From: Microcaldota archaeon
GTDB lineage: Archaea > Micrarchaeota > Micrarchaeia > Micrarchaeales > Micrarchaeaceae
Reading direction: 5' to 3'
NCBI GenBank assembly: GCA_028866905.1
Contig: JAGWHI010000010.1
Span: 1-33,526 of the forward strand
Length of the DNA stretch: 33,526 nt
Shown here: piece after piece, positions 22,472-33,224 of the stretch
Layout of the letters: every line of letters starts with the position of its first letter
Position numbering within the stretch: the first letter of the stretch is position 1
Notes under the pieces: model-generated
The model's database searches: none
What the model was told of the DNA's origin: nothing
What the model saw: the letters and a program-made list of their open reading frames with translations, nothing else
Position numbers and translations under genes: made by a program

Positions 22472-23551
22472 TTAGCTGCACGCCTCTCTGAGCATGCTGT
22501 GGTACATGTCCTCTCCCCTCAGAAGATCGCTCTTCAGGATGTGCTCATTGGGCTGGTGGGCAAGCGCAGTGTCGCCAGGCCCCACTATGACTGCGGGAAT
22601 CCCGGCCCTGAACCACGCGTGCGGCTCGGCCACGTATGACTGAACCCCCACCCCGCTAACTATCTCAAGCTTCTTCAGCGTTTCAAGGTTGAAGGCTTCT
22701 ATGTCTACCGGAGGGAGCGGATCCACAGACAGTTTGATCTCGGTCCTTGCCCTAGGGTCTATCTTTGTTATTATCGGCATTATTTGCGAGAGAACGGTCT
22801 CGTTGTTAACCGATGTCCTGACATCGACTGTCAATACCGCCTCGGCGGGTATGACGTTCTCTGCGTTAGGAGTCCTCTCTACGCCTGTCGGATTGAGTAT
22901 GGTCTGCCCGAAGCGCTTGTCGAACGGCAGTGCGTGGTTGTCGTTGAGATCCTGTAGCGCAATAACCGCCTTCGACATCTTCACAAGTGCGTTATTCTTC
23001 TCGCCTGGCTTGCCAACGTGGGTGTTTTCGCCGTTAAAACCTACAGTCATGTATATGTTACCCTTCAGCCCCTCCGTTCCCACCACCTTGAATTCTGTAG
23101 GCTCTCCTCCTATGATGGCTTTGGGCTTGAGCGGCTTAAGTAAATCCACAGCTGCGAACGCCCCGCTGAACGTCTCCTCCTCGTCTACGGTGGCCAGCAC
23201 CCCAAAGTTCGTAAGCCCTTCCTTTGAGGCCCTTATCGCAGCGCCGAGCATTGACCCTAACGGCCCCTTGGCGTCGCATGCCCCCCTCCCGTATATCGCA
23301 TTCTCGTCCTCGTCCACCTTTATATCCGGCTCGACCGTATCCATGTGAGACTGTAGAAGCAGGTTTAATGAATCGCCCCTAGTTGCTAAAACGTTGAAGC
23401 CGGTAGCACCATGATGCTTGACGTTCTGCGTGATTACCTTGAAGCCGTGGTCGTGCATCAGGCTGGCTATAAACATCCCGACTTCGCCCTCGCCGTTCTT
23501 TGTTATCGACGACCTATTGACGAGCTCCTTCGTTATGGTTGTGACCTTCAT
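22472..23551 (-). CDS. M20-family zinc deacylase/peptidase (ArgE/DapE/ACY1-like)
   Basis: 359 residues of the M20 amidohydrolase family. Zinc ligands and catalytic residues are His69 and Asp71 (SHMDTV), Asp93 (GRGACDAKG), the general base Glu in DEEE (123-126), Glu in GGEPTEF, and His332 in LAHQPNEH. A lid/dimerisation domain with GENTHVGKPG occupies the middle. The family includes acetylornithine deacetylase, succinyl-diaminopimelate desuccinylase and LysK; the exact substrate is not readable here. It converges with the carbamoyltransferase-like gene, the stops being 5 bp apart. Its promoter carries the 21-bp element also found before the gene at 1093-1620. Confidence 0.82.
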   Translation of the reverse strand: MKVTTITKELVNRSSITKNGEGEVGMFIASLMHDHGFKVITQNVKHHGATGFNVLATRGDSLNLLLQSHMDTVEPDIKVDEDENAIYGRGACDAKGPLGSMLGAAIRASKEGLTNFGVLATVDEEETFSGAFAAVDLLKPLKPKAIIGGEPTEFKVVGTEGLKGNIYMTVGFNGENTHVGKPGEKNNALVKMSKAVIALQDLNDNHALPFDKRFGQTILNPTGVERTPNAENVIPAEAVLTVDVRTSVNNETVLSQIMPIITKIDPRARTEIKLSVDPLPPVDIEAFNLETLKKLEIVSGVGVQSYVAEPHAWFRAGIPAVIVGPGDTALAHQPNEHILKSDLLRGEDMYHSMLREACS

Positions 23552-23572
23552 CTATTCTACCCGATATAATTA

Positions 23573-23593
23573 GCGGCTTAGGAGATATTTATA
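23573..23593 (-). promoter_or_regulatory. second copy of the 21-bp TATA/operator element
   Basis: It matches 1638-1658 at 20 of 21 positions (GCGGCTTAGGA plus the TATA half, seen here on the plus strand). The accompanying CGATATA lies at 23562-23568. It sits 22 bp before the ATG of the M20 gene, in the same relation to the start as in the first copy. Confidence 0.55.
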
Positions 23594-23663
23594 CTTATCA
23601 GGGGTAGAAAGGGGGCCAAATCGACGTAAAAAGCAAACCCCTACCGCGCACACTTGTCTAACC

Positions 23664-24761
23664 TCACCCAAAGGTGAAGGTGTATATCTTGAAGCCTGGC
23701 GAGGCGTCTATCTCAAGGGTGTGCCATCCGTAGGTAGGCCCGGATATCACGTTGTAAAGCCTGGATGCGTTTACTCCAACGACAGCGACGCCGTTGACAA
23801 GCTTGTCATCGGACCCCAGGTAGATCTGGGTCACGTTCTTCCCGTCAAGCTTTATAGTCTCGGTGGAGTTGCCGCTCGCCACAATGTTGACGTTCTTGGC
23901 CCTGTACTTCAGGAATATCTTGGAGCTGTTCACTGCGACCATCCCGTCAGGGGCGTTGTACCACTGCCCTGACAGGTAGGCTGTGCTGTTCCTTATCGGC
24001 ACCGAGAGCATGTACGATACGGTCTTGTTGGGCTGGAAGCCCTCGGAGTTGCCTATGTAATCCCTGCCCGACGCGTACAGGTAGCCGAAGTATACCTCAG
24101 GCGTGTTTATGCCTGAGAAGTTTACAGTGCTTGATACGTTCATGCTGACCATCGTGGCGTTGTAGCCCGCCTGCTGGAGCAGCTGCACAATGTCGTTCTG
24201 CGTGGTGTTGTAGCCGCCTTCGCCTATCTGGATCTCCCTGACGTGCCCGTTCTTGTCTATCAGGTAGTGCTCCGGCCACGCCTGGTTGCCGTACTCGTAC
24301 CATGTGGAGTAGTTGTTGTCCATGGCAACGGCGTAGGTTATGTTGTCGGCCTTGACCGCGTTTAGCACGTTTGTGTAGTTGTGCTCGAACTGGAACTCTG
24401 GGGTGTGCACGCCTATTATCACCAGCCCCTTGCTGCCGTACTCCTTCTGCCACGCCTCAAGATACGGCAGCGTCCTTATGCAGTTTATGCACGAGTACGT
24501 CCAGAAGTCCAGGAGCACGACCTTGCCCTTGAGCTGCGTCAGGTTGAGCGGCTGGGAATTTATCCAGTAGGCGATCCCCTTCAGCGGCGGGGCTATGCCG
24601 TAATCGGTAAGGTTCTGGCTTGGCGCGGTGACGTTTGCGCCGGACGGCGCAGTCGTGTTCTTTGGCGCTGTTATCCTGTTGAATATCGCTGTCGTAGCAA
24701 GGGCTACCAGGACTAGCAGCACGATTATCCCGAACACCAGCATGTAAAGGTCGGATTTCAT
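23664..24761 (-). CDS. membrane-anchored extracytoplasmic thioredoxin-like protein (DipZ C-terminal type)
   Basis: 365 residues: one N-terminal transmembrane anchor (about 6-27), a Thr/Ala/Pro-rich stalk, a TlpA/DsbE-like thioredoxin domain (about 60-205), and a beta-rich C-terminal domain (about 220-365) like the one following thioredoxin in DipZ. FWTYSCINCIRTLPYLEAW holds the CxxC at Cys91/Cys94, and WPEHYLIDKNG gives the usual cis-Pro region. Seventeen Asn-x-Ser/Thr sequons mark it as heavily glycosylated. The frame extends 141 residues upstream, but only as a shadow of the CcdA gene; ATG 24761 overlaps that gene's stop (ATGA). The two proteins together correspond to a DipZ split in two, moving electrons to extracellular thiols. 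Confidence 0.85.
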   Translation of the reverse strand: MKSDLYMLVFGIIVLLVLVALATTAIFNRITAPKNTTAPSGANVTAPSQNLTDYGIAPPLKGIAYWINSQPLNLTQLKGKVVLLDFWTYSCINCIRTLPYLEAWQKEYGSKGLVIIGVHTPEFQFEHNYTNVLNAVKADNITYAVAMDNNYSTWYEYGNQAWPEHYLIDKNGHVREIQIGEGGYNTTQNDIVQLLQQAGYNATMVSMNVSSTVNFSGINTPEVYFGYLYASGRDYIGNSEGFQPNKTVSYMLSVPIRNSTAYLSGQWYNAPDGMVAVNSSKIFLKYRAKNVNIVASGNSTETIKLDGKNVTQIYLGSDDKLVNGVAVVGVNASRLYNVISGPTYGWHTLEIDASPGFKIYTFTFG

Positions 24762-25477
24762 CTCTTGACCACTTCGGCTGTTGTGCCTGCCATGTACGAA
24801 AGGTAAGCTGGAAGCAACGGCAATATGCATGGTGACAGGAAGGTTATAATACCCGCTGCGAGCGCTACGAGCAGGTTCAACTGGCCTGTCGCGGAAAGGG
24901 AGAAGTTGGATCCGAAGAGGAATATTGATAGCATCCCTATGTATCCAGTCACGACAAGCAGGCCTACCGCTATCAGCAGCAGCCCGCCTATTATGTTGAA
25001 GTACTTGAGGAAGACCCTCGCCTTCCTCATGAAGTCCGAGAGCTTGGATATGAGCGCCCCGGCTACCAGGAACGGTATCGCTATGCCGAGCGAGTAGAAT
25101 AGGAGGAGAAGGAACCCTATGCTGGGGGATGTTATCGCGAATACGTATATCGATCCAAGTATCGGCCCAACGCACGGGGTCCATCCGATCGCGAACGCTA
25201 TCCCGAACACCAGCGACGACAGGTAGCTGTTCCTGAACCTCCTCGCATGGAGCTTCCGCTCAGATGAGAATACAGGGATTATGTACTTTACCGACAGTAT
25301 GAGCAGGACGCCGAAGATGGCGATTATCAGCCCGCCTATTATGCTGAGGTCGTTCCTCAGCGTGATGTTGATGTGGGTGAAGAGCGTTTCTATAAGCACC
25401 CCTACAAGCGAGAATACGATGGTGAACCCTATCACGAACATCACCGAGTTCGCGAACACCACCTCGTTCCTCTCCAT
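24758..25477 (-). CDS. ccdA: CcdA/DsbD-type thiol electron transporter, apparently circularly permuted
   Basis: 239 residues with about six transmembrane segments: about 11-33, 44-66, 88-115, 119-143, 160-182 and 203-230. CcdA passes electrons across the membrane through two cysteines. Here one is Cys102 in WTPCVGPILGS, which is canonical for helix 4. The other is Cys217 in FLSPCILPLLPAYLSYMAG, the unmistakable signature of canonical helix 1, yet it lies at the C-terminus. The N-terminus begins where canonical helix 2 would. A TATA box at 25497-25510, about 25 nt before ATG 25477, argues that no N-terminal helix was missed. It is translationally coupled to the thioredoxin-like gene. Confidence 0.85.
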   Translation of the reverse strand: MERNEVVFANSVMFVIGFTIVFSLVGVLIETLFTHINITLRNDLSIIGGLIIAIFGVLLILSVKYIIPVFSSERKLHARRFRNSYLSSLVFGIAFAIGWTPCVGPILGSIYVFAITSPSIGFLLLLFYSLGIAIPFLVAGALISKLSDFMRKARVFLKYFNIIGGLLLIAVGLLVVTGYIGMLSIFLFGSNFSLSATGQLNLLVALAAGIITFLSPCILPLLPAYLSYMAGTTAEVVKR

Positions 25478-25496
25478 CGCATCAGATTGTAGGGTT

Positions 25497-25510
25497 GGTT
25501 TTAAATATTA
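25497..25510 (-). promoter_or_regulatory. TATA box for the ccdA-thioredoxin operon
   Basis: Minus-strand TAATATTTAAAACC begins 3 bp after the 3' end of the tRNA gene and is centred about 26 nt before ATG 25477. This fits a leaderless transcript. Confidence 0.55.
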
Positions 25511-25512
25511 GG

Positions 25513-25613
25513 TGGACTTGGCGGGAATTTCATGCCCCTGCGTTAGCAAGGCCATTTTGAACCCGCAACCTCTCACATGCCATGCGAGCGCGCTACCGTT
25601 ACGCCACAAGCCC
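25513..25613 (-). tRNA. tRNA-Ala (anticodon GGC) with T-loop intron
   Basis: The acceptor stem GGGCTTG/CAAGTCC has the alanine identity pair G3:U70. The D-arm is GCGT/GCGC with loop AACGGTA. The anticodon stem CTCGC/GTGAG encloses loop ATGGCAT, giving anticodon GGC (25579-25581). The T-stem is GCGGG/CCCGC and the discriminator is A; CCA is not encoded. The T-loop is split by a 29-nt intron (25527-25555); removing it leaves a 72-nt tRNA with the standard loop TTCAAAT. It starts 14 nt after the LSm stop with no clear promoter of its own between, so it may be cut from the LSm transcript. Confidence 0.92.
25527..25555 (-). other. 29-nt tRNA intron at position 59/60, bulge-helix-bulge
   Basis: The precursor folds as a complete archaeal splicing motif. 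The T-stem is the outer helix, UUCA pairs with UGAA as a 4-bp central helix, and there are 3-nt bulges AAA (5') and AUU (3') on opposite strands. An inner hairpin pairs UGGCCUUGC with GCAGGGGCA (one G-G mismatch, one U-G pair) around UAAC. Cutting after the second base of each bulge gives the canonical loop TTCAAAT. Confidence 0.88.
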
Positions 25614-25627
25614 ACTTAAGCATCAGG

Positions 25628-25849
25628 TCAGACAGGTGATACGTAGATGATGTTTCCGCCCCTCAGGAGAAGGGTGCCGACCTTGGCCTTGAGCTCGCCG
25701 TCCACAAGCTCCTCCGCCTCCTCGAGCGTTATGTTCATGTGCGCGTCGAAGGAGGTCATCTTCCCCCTTATGACTACGGAATTCTTCAGGCGTATGAGCA
25801 CCTTCTGCCCTATAGCCTTGTTCAGCAGGTCGAACGGCCTTTCGTTCAT
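25628..25849 (-). CDS. archaeal Sm-like (LSm) RNA-binding protein
   Basis: 73 residues, the usual length of archaeal SmAP/LSm proteins, which form six- or seven-membered rings on U-rich RNA. The Sm1 motif appears as GQKVLIRLKNSVVIRGKMTSFD followed by AHMNITLEEAEE (family: D-H-N-hydrophobic-L), and the Sm2 motif as LLLRGGNIIYVSPV (family: I-R-G-x-N-I). It has its own TATA box (25884-25894) in the short gap after rpoA2, and the tRNA-Ala gene follows 14 bp after its stop. Confidence 0.92.
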   Translation of the reverse strand: MNERPFDLLNKAIGQKVLIRLKNSVVIRGKMTSFDAHMNITLEEAEELVDGELKAKVGTLLLRGGNIIYVSPV

Positions 25850-25883
25850 GGTATCACAAAAAACATAAGGTATGAATTGCTAA

Positions 25884-25894
25884 GGTATAAAAGC
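25884..25894 (-). promoter_or_regulatory. TATA box for the LSm (and perhaps tRNA) transcript
   Basis: Minus-strand GCTTTTATACC lies in the 48-bp gap after the rpoA2 stop, about 35-45 nt before the LSm ATG. Confidence 0.5.
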
Positions 25895-25897
25895 TGG

Positions 25898-29490
<3,593 letters not shown>

Positions 29491-29500
29491 AGTATCACTC

Positions 29501-31330
29501 TCACTCTGACTTGAGGCTTATCTTCGGCAGTATGTGCATCGACTTTATCTCGTCGAGCAGCAGCTTGAACGCGTAGCTTATCTCCACGCGCTCGAGCGTG
29601 TGCTCCCCGCACGACGGGCAGACCGGCGTGTTCTTTATGAAGTCGAAGTATCCTATGTCGCCGCAGCGCTTGCATATCCAGATGTCGGCCTTGTCGCTCT
29701 GGTCGAGCATTCGCTCCTTGAGCAGCAGGCTTGCGCCGTGGCCTACCAGCGCGTCTCGTTCCATTTCTCCGAACCTGAGGCCTCCCTTCCTCGGCTTTCC
29801 TTCGGTCGGCTGGTGCGTCAGTATCTGCACAGGACCCCTGCTCCTGACCTGCAGCTTCAGGCTAACCATGTGGTGCAGCCTGTTGTAGTATACTATTCCG
29901 GTGAATATCTGGGCCTTGAACGCCTTGCCCGTTCGCCCGTCGTAAAGGGTCTCGTTTCCGAACCTGTTGAACCCGTGCTGCTCAAGTATCGTGCCGTAGC
30001 TGTCGGCGCGGTCCTTGCCGTTGGCTGAGAATGCGGTTCCGTCTACCTTGATCCCGCTGAGCGCAGAGGACTTGGCGCCTATCATCTCCATCATGTCCCC
30101 GAGCGTCATACGTCCCGGGAGGCTGTGCGGGTTTAGCAGCAAATCCGGGACTATTCCAGAATTCGTGAACGGCATGTCCTCCTGGTTCACTATCAGCGCG
30201 ACCACTCCCTTCTGCCCGTGCCTGCTGGAGAACTTGTCGCCTACCTCGGGCACCTTTATGCCGCGCACGCGGACCTTTGTCATTCGCGTTGCACCGGTAG
30301 TCTCGCTCATCACAACGCTGTCTATCACGCCGTATTCTCCGGACCTCAGCATTACAGAGTTGTCGCGGTTCTTCTCCTCCCCGACTCCGAAGCTTGTCTG
30401 CTCCTCGAGGAACCTGGGCGGCGAGACCTTGCCTATGAGCACGTCGCCCTCCTTTACCTCGAACTCGGGCTCGATTATGCCGTCCTCGTTGAGCTTTGAG
30501 TATGCGTGCTCCCCCTTGTAGCCGTCAGTGGTAGCAGGCGGAATCTTGAAGTGGTCCTGCTGGCCTCCGGGGTACCTGCGCTCCTCGTCATGGTACGACC
30601 TGTAGAACACGCTCCTTCCAAGGCCCCTGTCGACAGCGGCCTTGTTGATCACTAGCGCGTCCTTCATGTTGTATCCGTAATAAGTGGTTACCGCGACAAC
30701 GAAGTTCTGCCCCGAGGGGTGCCTTCCCATGTTGAGCGTCCTGTACGCGGTGCTGTTGACTATCGGTATCTGCGGGTAGAACATCACGAACGCTCGCGCG
30801 TCGTACCTGTTGTTGAAGTTTATCGAGTAGAGCCCCTGGCTCTGCTTTACGAAGTTGGAAGCGAGCGCGTGCTTTCCTACGCTGTTGTATTCGGGGAAAA
30901 CCGACAGGCTCATCGTGAGCCCGAACATCGCTGCCGGGTCTATCTCCAGGTGCGTTGTGCTGTTCTCGATCCTGTCCTCTGTCAGCGCGACCCTGGCGTT
31001 CTCCTCCTCCTCGGCGTCCAGGTACTCGATCACGCCCTTCCTTAGCAGGTAGTTGAAGTCTATCTCCTTGCCCTTGACCTTGTCCTTGAGCTCCTGGGTG
31101 TACCTGCTCGCGCCGTTCTCGACCACTATGTACGGCCTTCGTGCGCGGCCCCTGTCGGCATTAACGTGCACCTCGTTGAGCTTCTTCAGGAAGCTGACGT
31201 TGACCTCTCCTGAAACTACGCCCGCGCGCCTGTTCTTCCTGATCTCCGATGCGAAAGCCGCGCCGTCGGCTACAGTCCCGATGAGCCTCCCGTCAAGGTA
31301 TACTGAGCATTTTACAGGTCTCTTTGCCAT
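29501..31330 (-). CDS. rpoB1: DNA-directed RNA polymerase subunit B'
   Basis: C-terminal half of the split second-largest subunit, 609 residues. Family marks include NVVVAVTTYYGYNMKDALVIN-like wall/hybrid-binding sequence, GDKFSSRHGQKGV, PFTNSGIVPDLLLNPHSLPGRMT, the GGLRFGEMERD segment, and a C-terminal zinc site CKRCGDIGYF...CPSCGEH. It pairs with B'' to make the equivalent of bacterial beta. The gap to the upstream rpoB2 is 8 bp and to the downstream rpoA1 10 bp, a tight operon. Confidence 0.96.
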   Translation of the reverse strand: MAKRPVKCSVYLDGRLIGTVADGAAFASEIRKNRRAGVVSGEVNVSFLKKLNEVHVNADRGRARRPYIVVENGASRYTQELKDKVKGKEIDFNYLLRKGVIEYLDAEEEENARVALTEDRIENSTTHLEIDPAAMFGLTMSLSVFPEYNSVGKHALASNFVKQSQGLYSINFNNRYDARAFVMFYPQIPIVNSTAYRTLNMGRHPSGQNFVVAVTTYYGYNMKDALVINKAAVDRGLGRSVFYRSYHDEERRYPGGQQDHFKIPPATTDGYKGEHAYSKLNEDGIIEPEFEVKEGDVLIGKVSPPRFLEEQTSFGVGEEKNRDNSVMLRSGEYGVIDSVVMSETTGATRMTKVRVRGIKVPEVGDKFSSRHGQKGVVALIVNQEDMPFTNSGIVPDLLLNPHSLPGRMTLGDMMEMIGAKSSALSGIKVDGTAFSANGKDRADSYGTILEQHGFNRFGNETLYDGRTGKAFKAQIFTGIVYYNRLHHMVSLKLQVRSRGPVQILTHQPTEGKPRKGGLRFGEMERDALVGHGASLLLKERMLDQSDKADIWICKRCGDIGYFDFIKNTPVCPSCGEHTLERVEISYAFKLLLDEIKSMHILPKISLKSE

Positions 31331-31338
31331 ACGATCAT

Positions 31339-32811
31339 CTATTCGCTCTCGAGAAGCTTGAGGCTCTTTATCTTCTCCTCAAGTCCCTTCTGGTCCGCGC
31401 CGACGGTTATCTTCGCCATGAGCGCGAGGTACTTTGTAAGCCCTACGTCTATTCCCTCCGGCGCCTCGCTCGGGCAGAGCTTGCCCACATAGGTTCCATG
31501 GACGTCCCTTGCCTTGTAGTGCGGGTGCTTCTTCGCAAGCGGCGACTTGACTCTCCTGAGCTGCGCGAGCGCGCTGGCGAAGTTTGTCCTGTCGAGCACC
31601 TGCGACACTCCGGTCTGGCCGGCAGGCCATGATCCCGTGCCCATGGAGTAAAGTATCTTCTCTGTAAGCGTGTCTGGGTTTATGTTCGTGCGCACGTTAA
31701 GCTTCCTTCCCCTGGCCGTTGTCCTCTCGACCTGGTACTTTATGTCGCGCACAAGGAACCTGAAGGCGTTGGTGAACAGCTCCTCCATGAGGTCTCCGGC
31801 GAGCTTTATCCTCTTGTTTGCGTAGTGGTCCTTGTCGTCGGACTTCACGTGCTTGTAGGCAACGAGCGATGCCCTCTCCACCATGCGGAGCAGGTACTTC
31901 GCCTTGTCCAGCCTCGCCTTCGGTACCGTGCCGAGGTGCGGCAGCACATAGGTGTCGAGCTGCATCTCAGCTCGCTTCTGCTGGTACGCCTTGGCCTGGT
32001 TGGGCGCCGACATGTGCCCCAGCTCCATTATCGCGTCGTCCTCCTTCATGCCCTTCGCCTTGCTGAGGTCAATGTTGAGGAGCATGTCGTTCTTCGTCTC
32101 CTTGCTCTCGAGATTGTCCAGTATCTGCGTGTCTGTCATCCCGAGCGCCCTGAGTATCATGACCAGGTCCACGCCCTTGGATATGGTGGGGAATAGTATG
32201 CTGTAAACGCCGTATGCGTCCCTTGTCACGCTGCACTTCGCCCTGAACGACAGGGTTGTGGAGAACACCTTGCTGGTGACGTCCCCGGACTTCTCCTTTG
32301 TGCAGATTATCCTGTTTGGCGCAAGGTCCTCTATGCCGACGAGCACTCGCTCTGTGCCTTTAATTATGAAATAGCCGCCCGGGTCGTCTGGATCCTCGCC
32401 CTCGGAGAGCAGCTGCTCCTTCCTCATGTTGCTCGTGTAGCAGAGCGCGCTCTTTACCATGACCGGCATCTCGCCTATGAAGGCCTCGCCTGCGTTGATC
32501 GTCTTCTCTATTCCGCTTATCATCGGCGTGTAAGTCAGGTAGATCGGCGCCGAGTATGTCAGGTTCCTTGTCAGCGCCTCGTTGGGTATTATCCTCTTTG
32601 ACGAGCTGTCCGATTCTATTATTACTGGGGGCTCTACCCTTATGGTCCCGAACTTTATCGCGAAGTCGGACACCTCGGGCTCGACAAGGCTCTGGCTGTC
32701 GACCACCCTCTGCATCCCGATGGCTATGAACCTGTTGTAGCTGTCTATCTGCTGCTGCACCATCGACGTCGACGTTAAATAGGATTCAAGCAGTTCGTGT
32801 GTCTCGCTCAT
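31339..32811 (-). CDS. rpoB2: DNA-directed RNA polymerase subunit B''
   Basis: N-terminal half of the second-largest subunit, 490 residues, which supplies the protrusion and lobe domains. Recognisable segments are LVEPEVSDFAIKFG near the N-terminus, LTYSAPIYLTYTP, GEMPVMVKSALCY, DPGGYFIIKGTERVLV, and near the end KSPLAKKHPHYKARDVHGTYVGKLCPSEAPEGIDVGLTK, where the DVHGTYVGKLCP-type fork sequence sits. The protein ends just after this, the usual break point of archaea with split B. It lies 43 bp after rpoH. Confidence 0.96.
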   Translation of the reverse strand: MSETHELLESYLTSTSMVQQQIDSYNRFIAIGMQRVVDSQSLVEPEVSDFAIKFGTIRVEPPVIIESDSSSKRIIPNEALTRNLTYSAPIYLTYTPMISGIEKTINAGEAFIGEMPVMVKSALCYTSNMRKEQLLSEGEDPDDPGGYFIIKGTERVLVGIEDLAPNRIICTKEKSGDVTSKVFSTTLSFRAKCSVTRDAYGVYSILFPTISKGVDLVMILRALGMTDTQILDNLESKETKNDMLLNIDLSKAKGMKEDDAIMELGHMSAPNQAKAYQQKRAEMQLDTYVLPHLGTVPKARLDKAKYLLRMVERASLVAYKHVKSDDKDHYANKRIKLAGDLMEELFTNAFRFLVRDIKYQVERTTARGRKLNVRTNINPDTLTEKILYSMGTGSWPAGQTGVSQVLDRTNFASALAQLRRVKSPLAKKHPHYKARDVHGTYVGKLCPSEAPEGIDVGLTKYLALMAKITVGADQKGLEEKIKSLKLLESE

Positions 32812-32820
32812 TATATCACA

Positions 32821-32836
32821 GAGCGCGCTTGCGCTC
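32821..32836. other. 6-bp G/C hairpin between rpoH and rpoB2
   Basis: GAGCGC (32821-32826) and GCGCTC (32831-32836) form a perfect stem with a GCTT loop in the 43-bp rpoH-rpoB2 gap. It could be an RNA processing or attenuating structure. It has no T-tract, so I do not call it a terminator. Confidence 0.25.
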
Positions 32837-32854
32837 GCATTCCAAACTTCCTTT

Positions 32855-33079
32855 CTAGCTCTTGACTACGTACCTGTAGGCCATGTACTTGCCGGTTGGG
32901 TCCACCCTGTGGACTGCCACGACCTGGCCGGATTTCGCCTTGAGCTTAACAGCCTGCGGGTCAGTCTCGAGCATCTTCGGGAACTTGTCGAAAGTTACCC
33001 CGTACTCCTTGGCAACCTTCCTTGCCTCGCTCTCGCTCAGGAGTTCATGTTTCAATATGAGCGGCGGGGTTCGAGCCAA
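32855..33079 (-). CDS. rpoH: DNA-directed RNA polymerase subunit H
   Basis: 74 residues, homologous to the C-terminal domain of eukaryotic Rpb5, which grips downstream DNA. It shows KHELLSESEARKVAKEYGV, FPKMLETDPQAVKL and the closing GKYMAYRYVVKS (family: consecutive Tyr-Arg-x-Val). The start is TTG 33079, preceded by GGTGA at 33084-33088 with a 4-base spacer. That is a clear ribosome-binding site and fits a leader of about 45 nt from the TATA at 33151-33160. It is first in the order H-B''-B'-A'-A'', the standard archaeal arrangement. Confidence 0.93.
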   Translation of the reverse strand: MARTPPLILKHELLSESEARKVAKEYGVTFDKFPKMLETDPQAVKLKAKSGQVVAVHRVDPTGKYMAYRYVVKS

Positions 33080-33150
33080 GGCTTCACCGGAAGAAGAGAC
33101 CGAGCAGTAGGACTACGCCTGCAAGTTCTCACAAGTTATGAGCGGCAAAG

Positions 33151-33187
33151 GAATATATACCTTGCGGGTTTGCCCCATATATAATAG
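33151..33187 (-). promoter_or_regulatory. tandem TATA boxes of the RNA polymerase operon
   Basis: On the minus strand two TATA-like boxes follow each other: one at 33175-33187 (CTATTATATATGG) and one at 33151-33160 (GTATATATTC). Either gives a leadered mRNA ending in the GGTGA ribosome-binding site before the rpoH TTG. This differs from the leaderless style of many neighbours. Confidence 0.5.
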
Positions 33188-33224
33188 GTAAAGGTCCTTG
33201 TCTTGAAAAATCTTGGAGAACGGG

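Noticed and set aside
22472-23551. Naming the M20 gene argE, dapE or lysK
   Set aside because: The zinc ligands fix the family but not the substrate, and no pathway genes flank it.
24762-25184. A 141-codon N-terminal extension of the thioredoxin-like protein
   Set aside because: It overlaps the CcdA gene. The membrane anchor starting at ATG 24761 and the ATGA overlap define the real start.
24758-25477. Reading the CcdA-like gene as a 5'-truncated pseudogene
   Set aside because: The frame is intact, the TATA box sits at the right distance from the ATG, and the apparently missing helix is present at the C-terminus.
25513-25613. Reading the tRNA as a degenerate or pseudo-tRNA because of its long T-arm
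   Set aside because: All stems pair, G3:U70 is present, and the insert folds as a textbook bulge-helix-bulge that restores a canonical loop.
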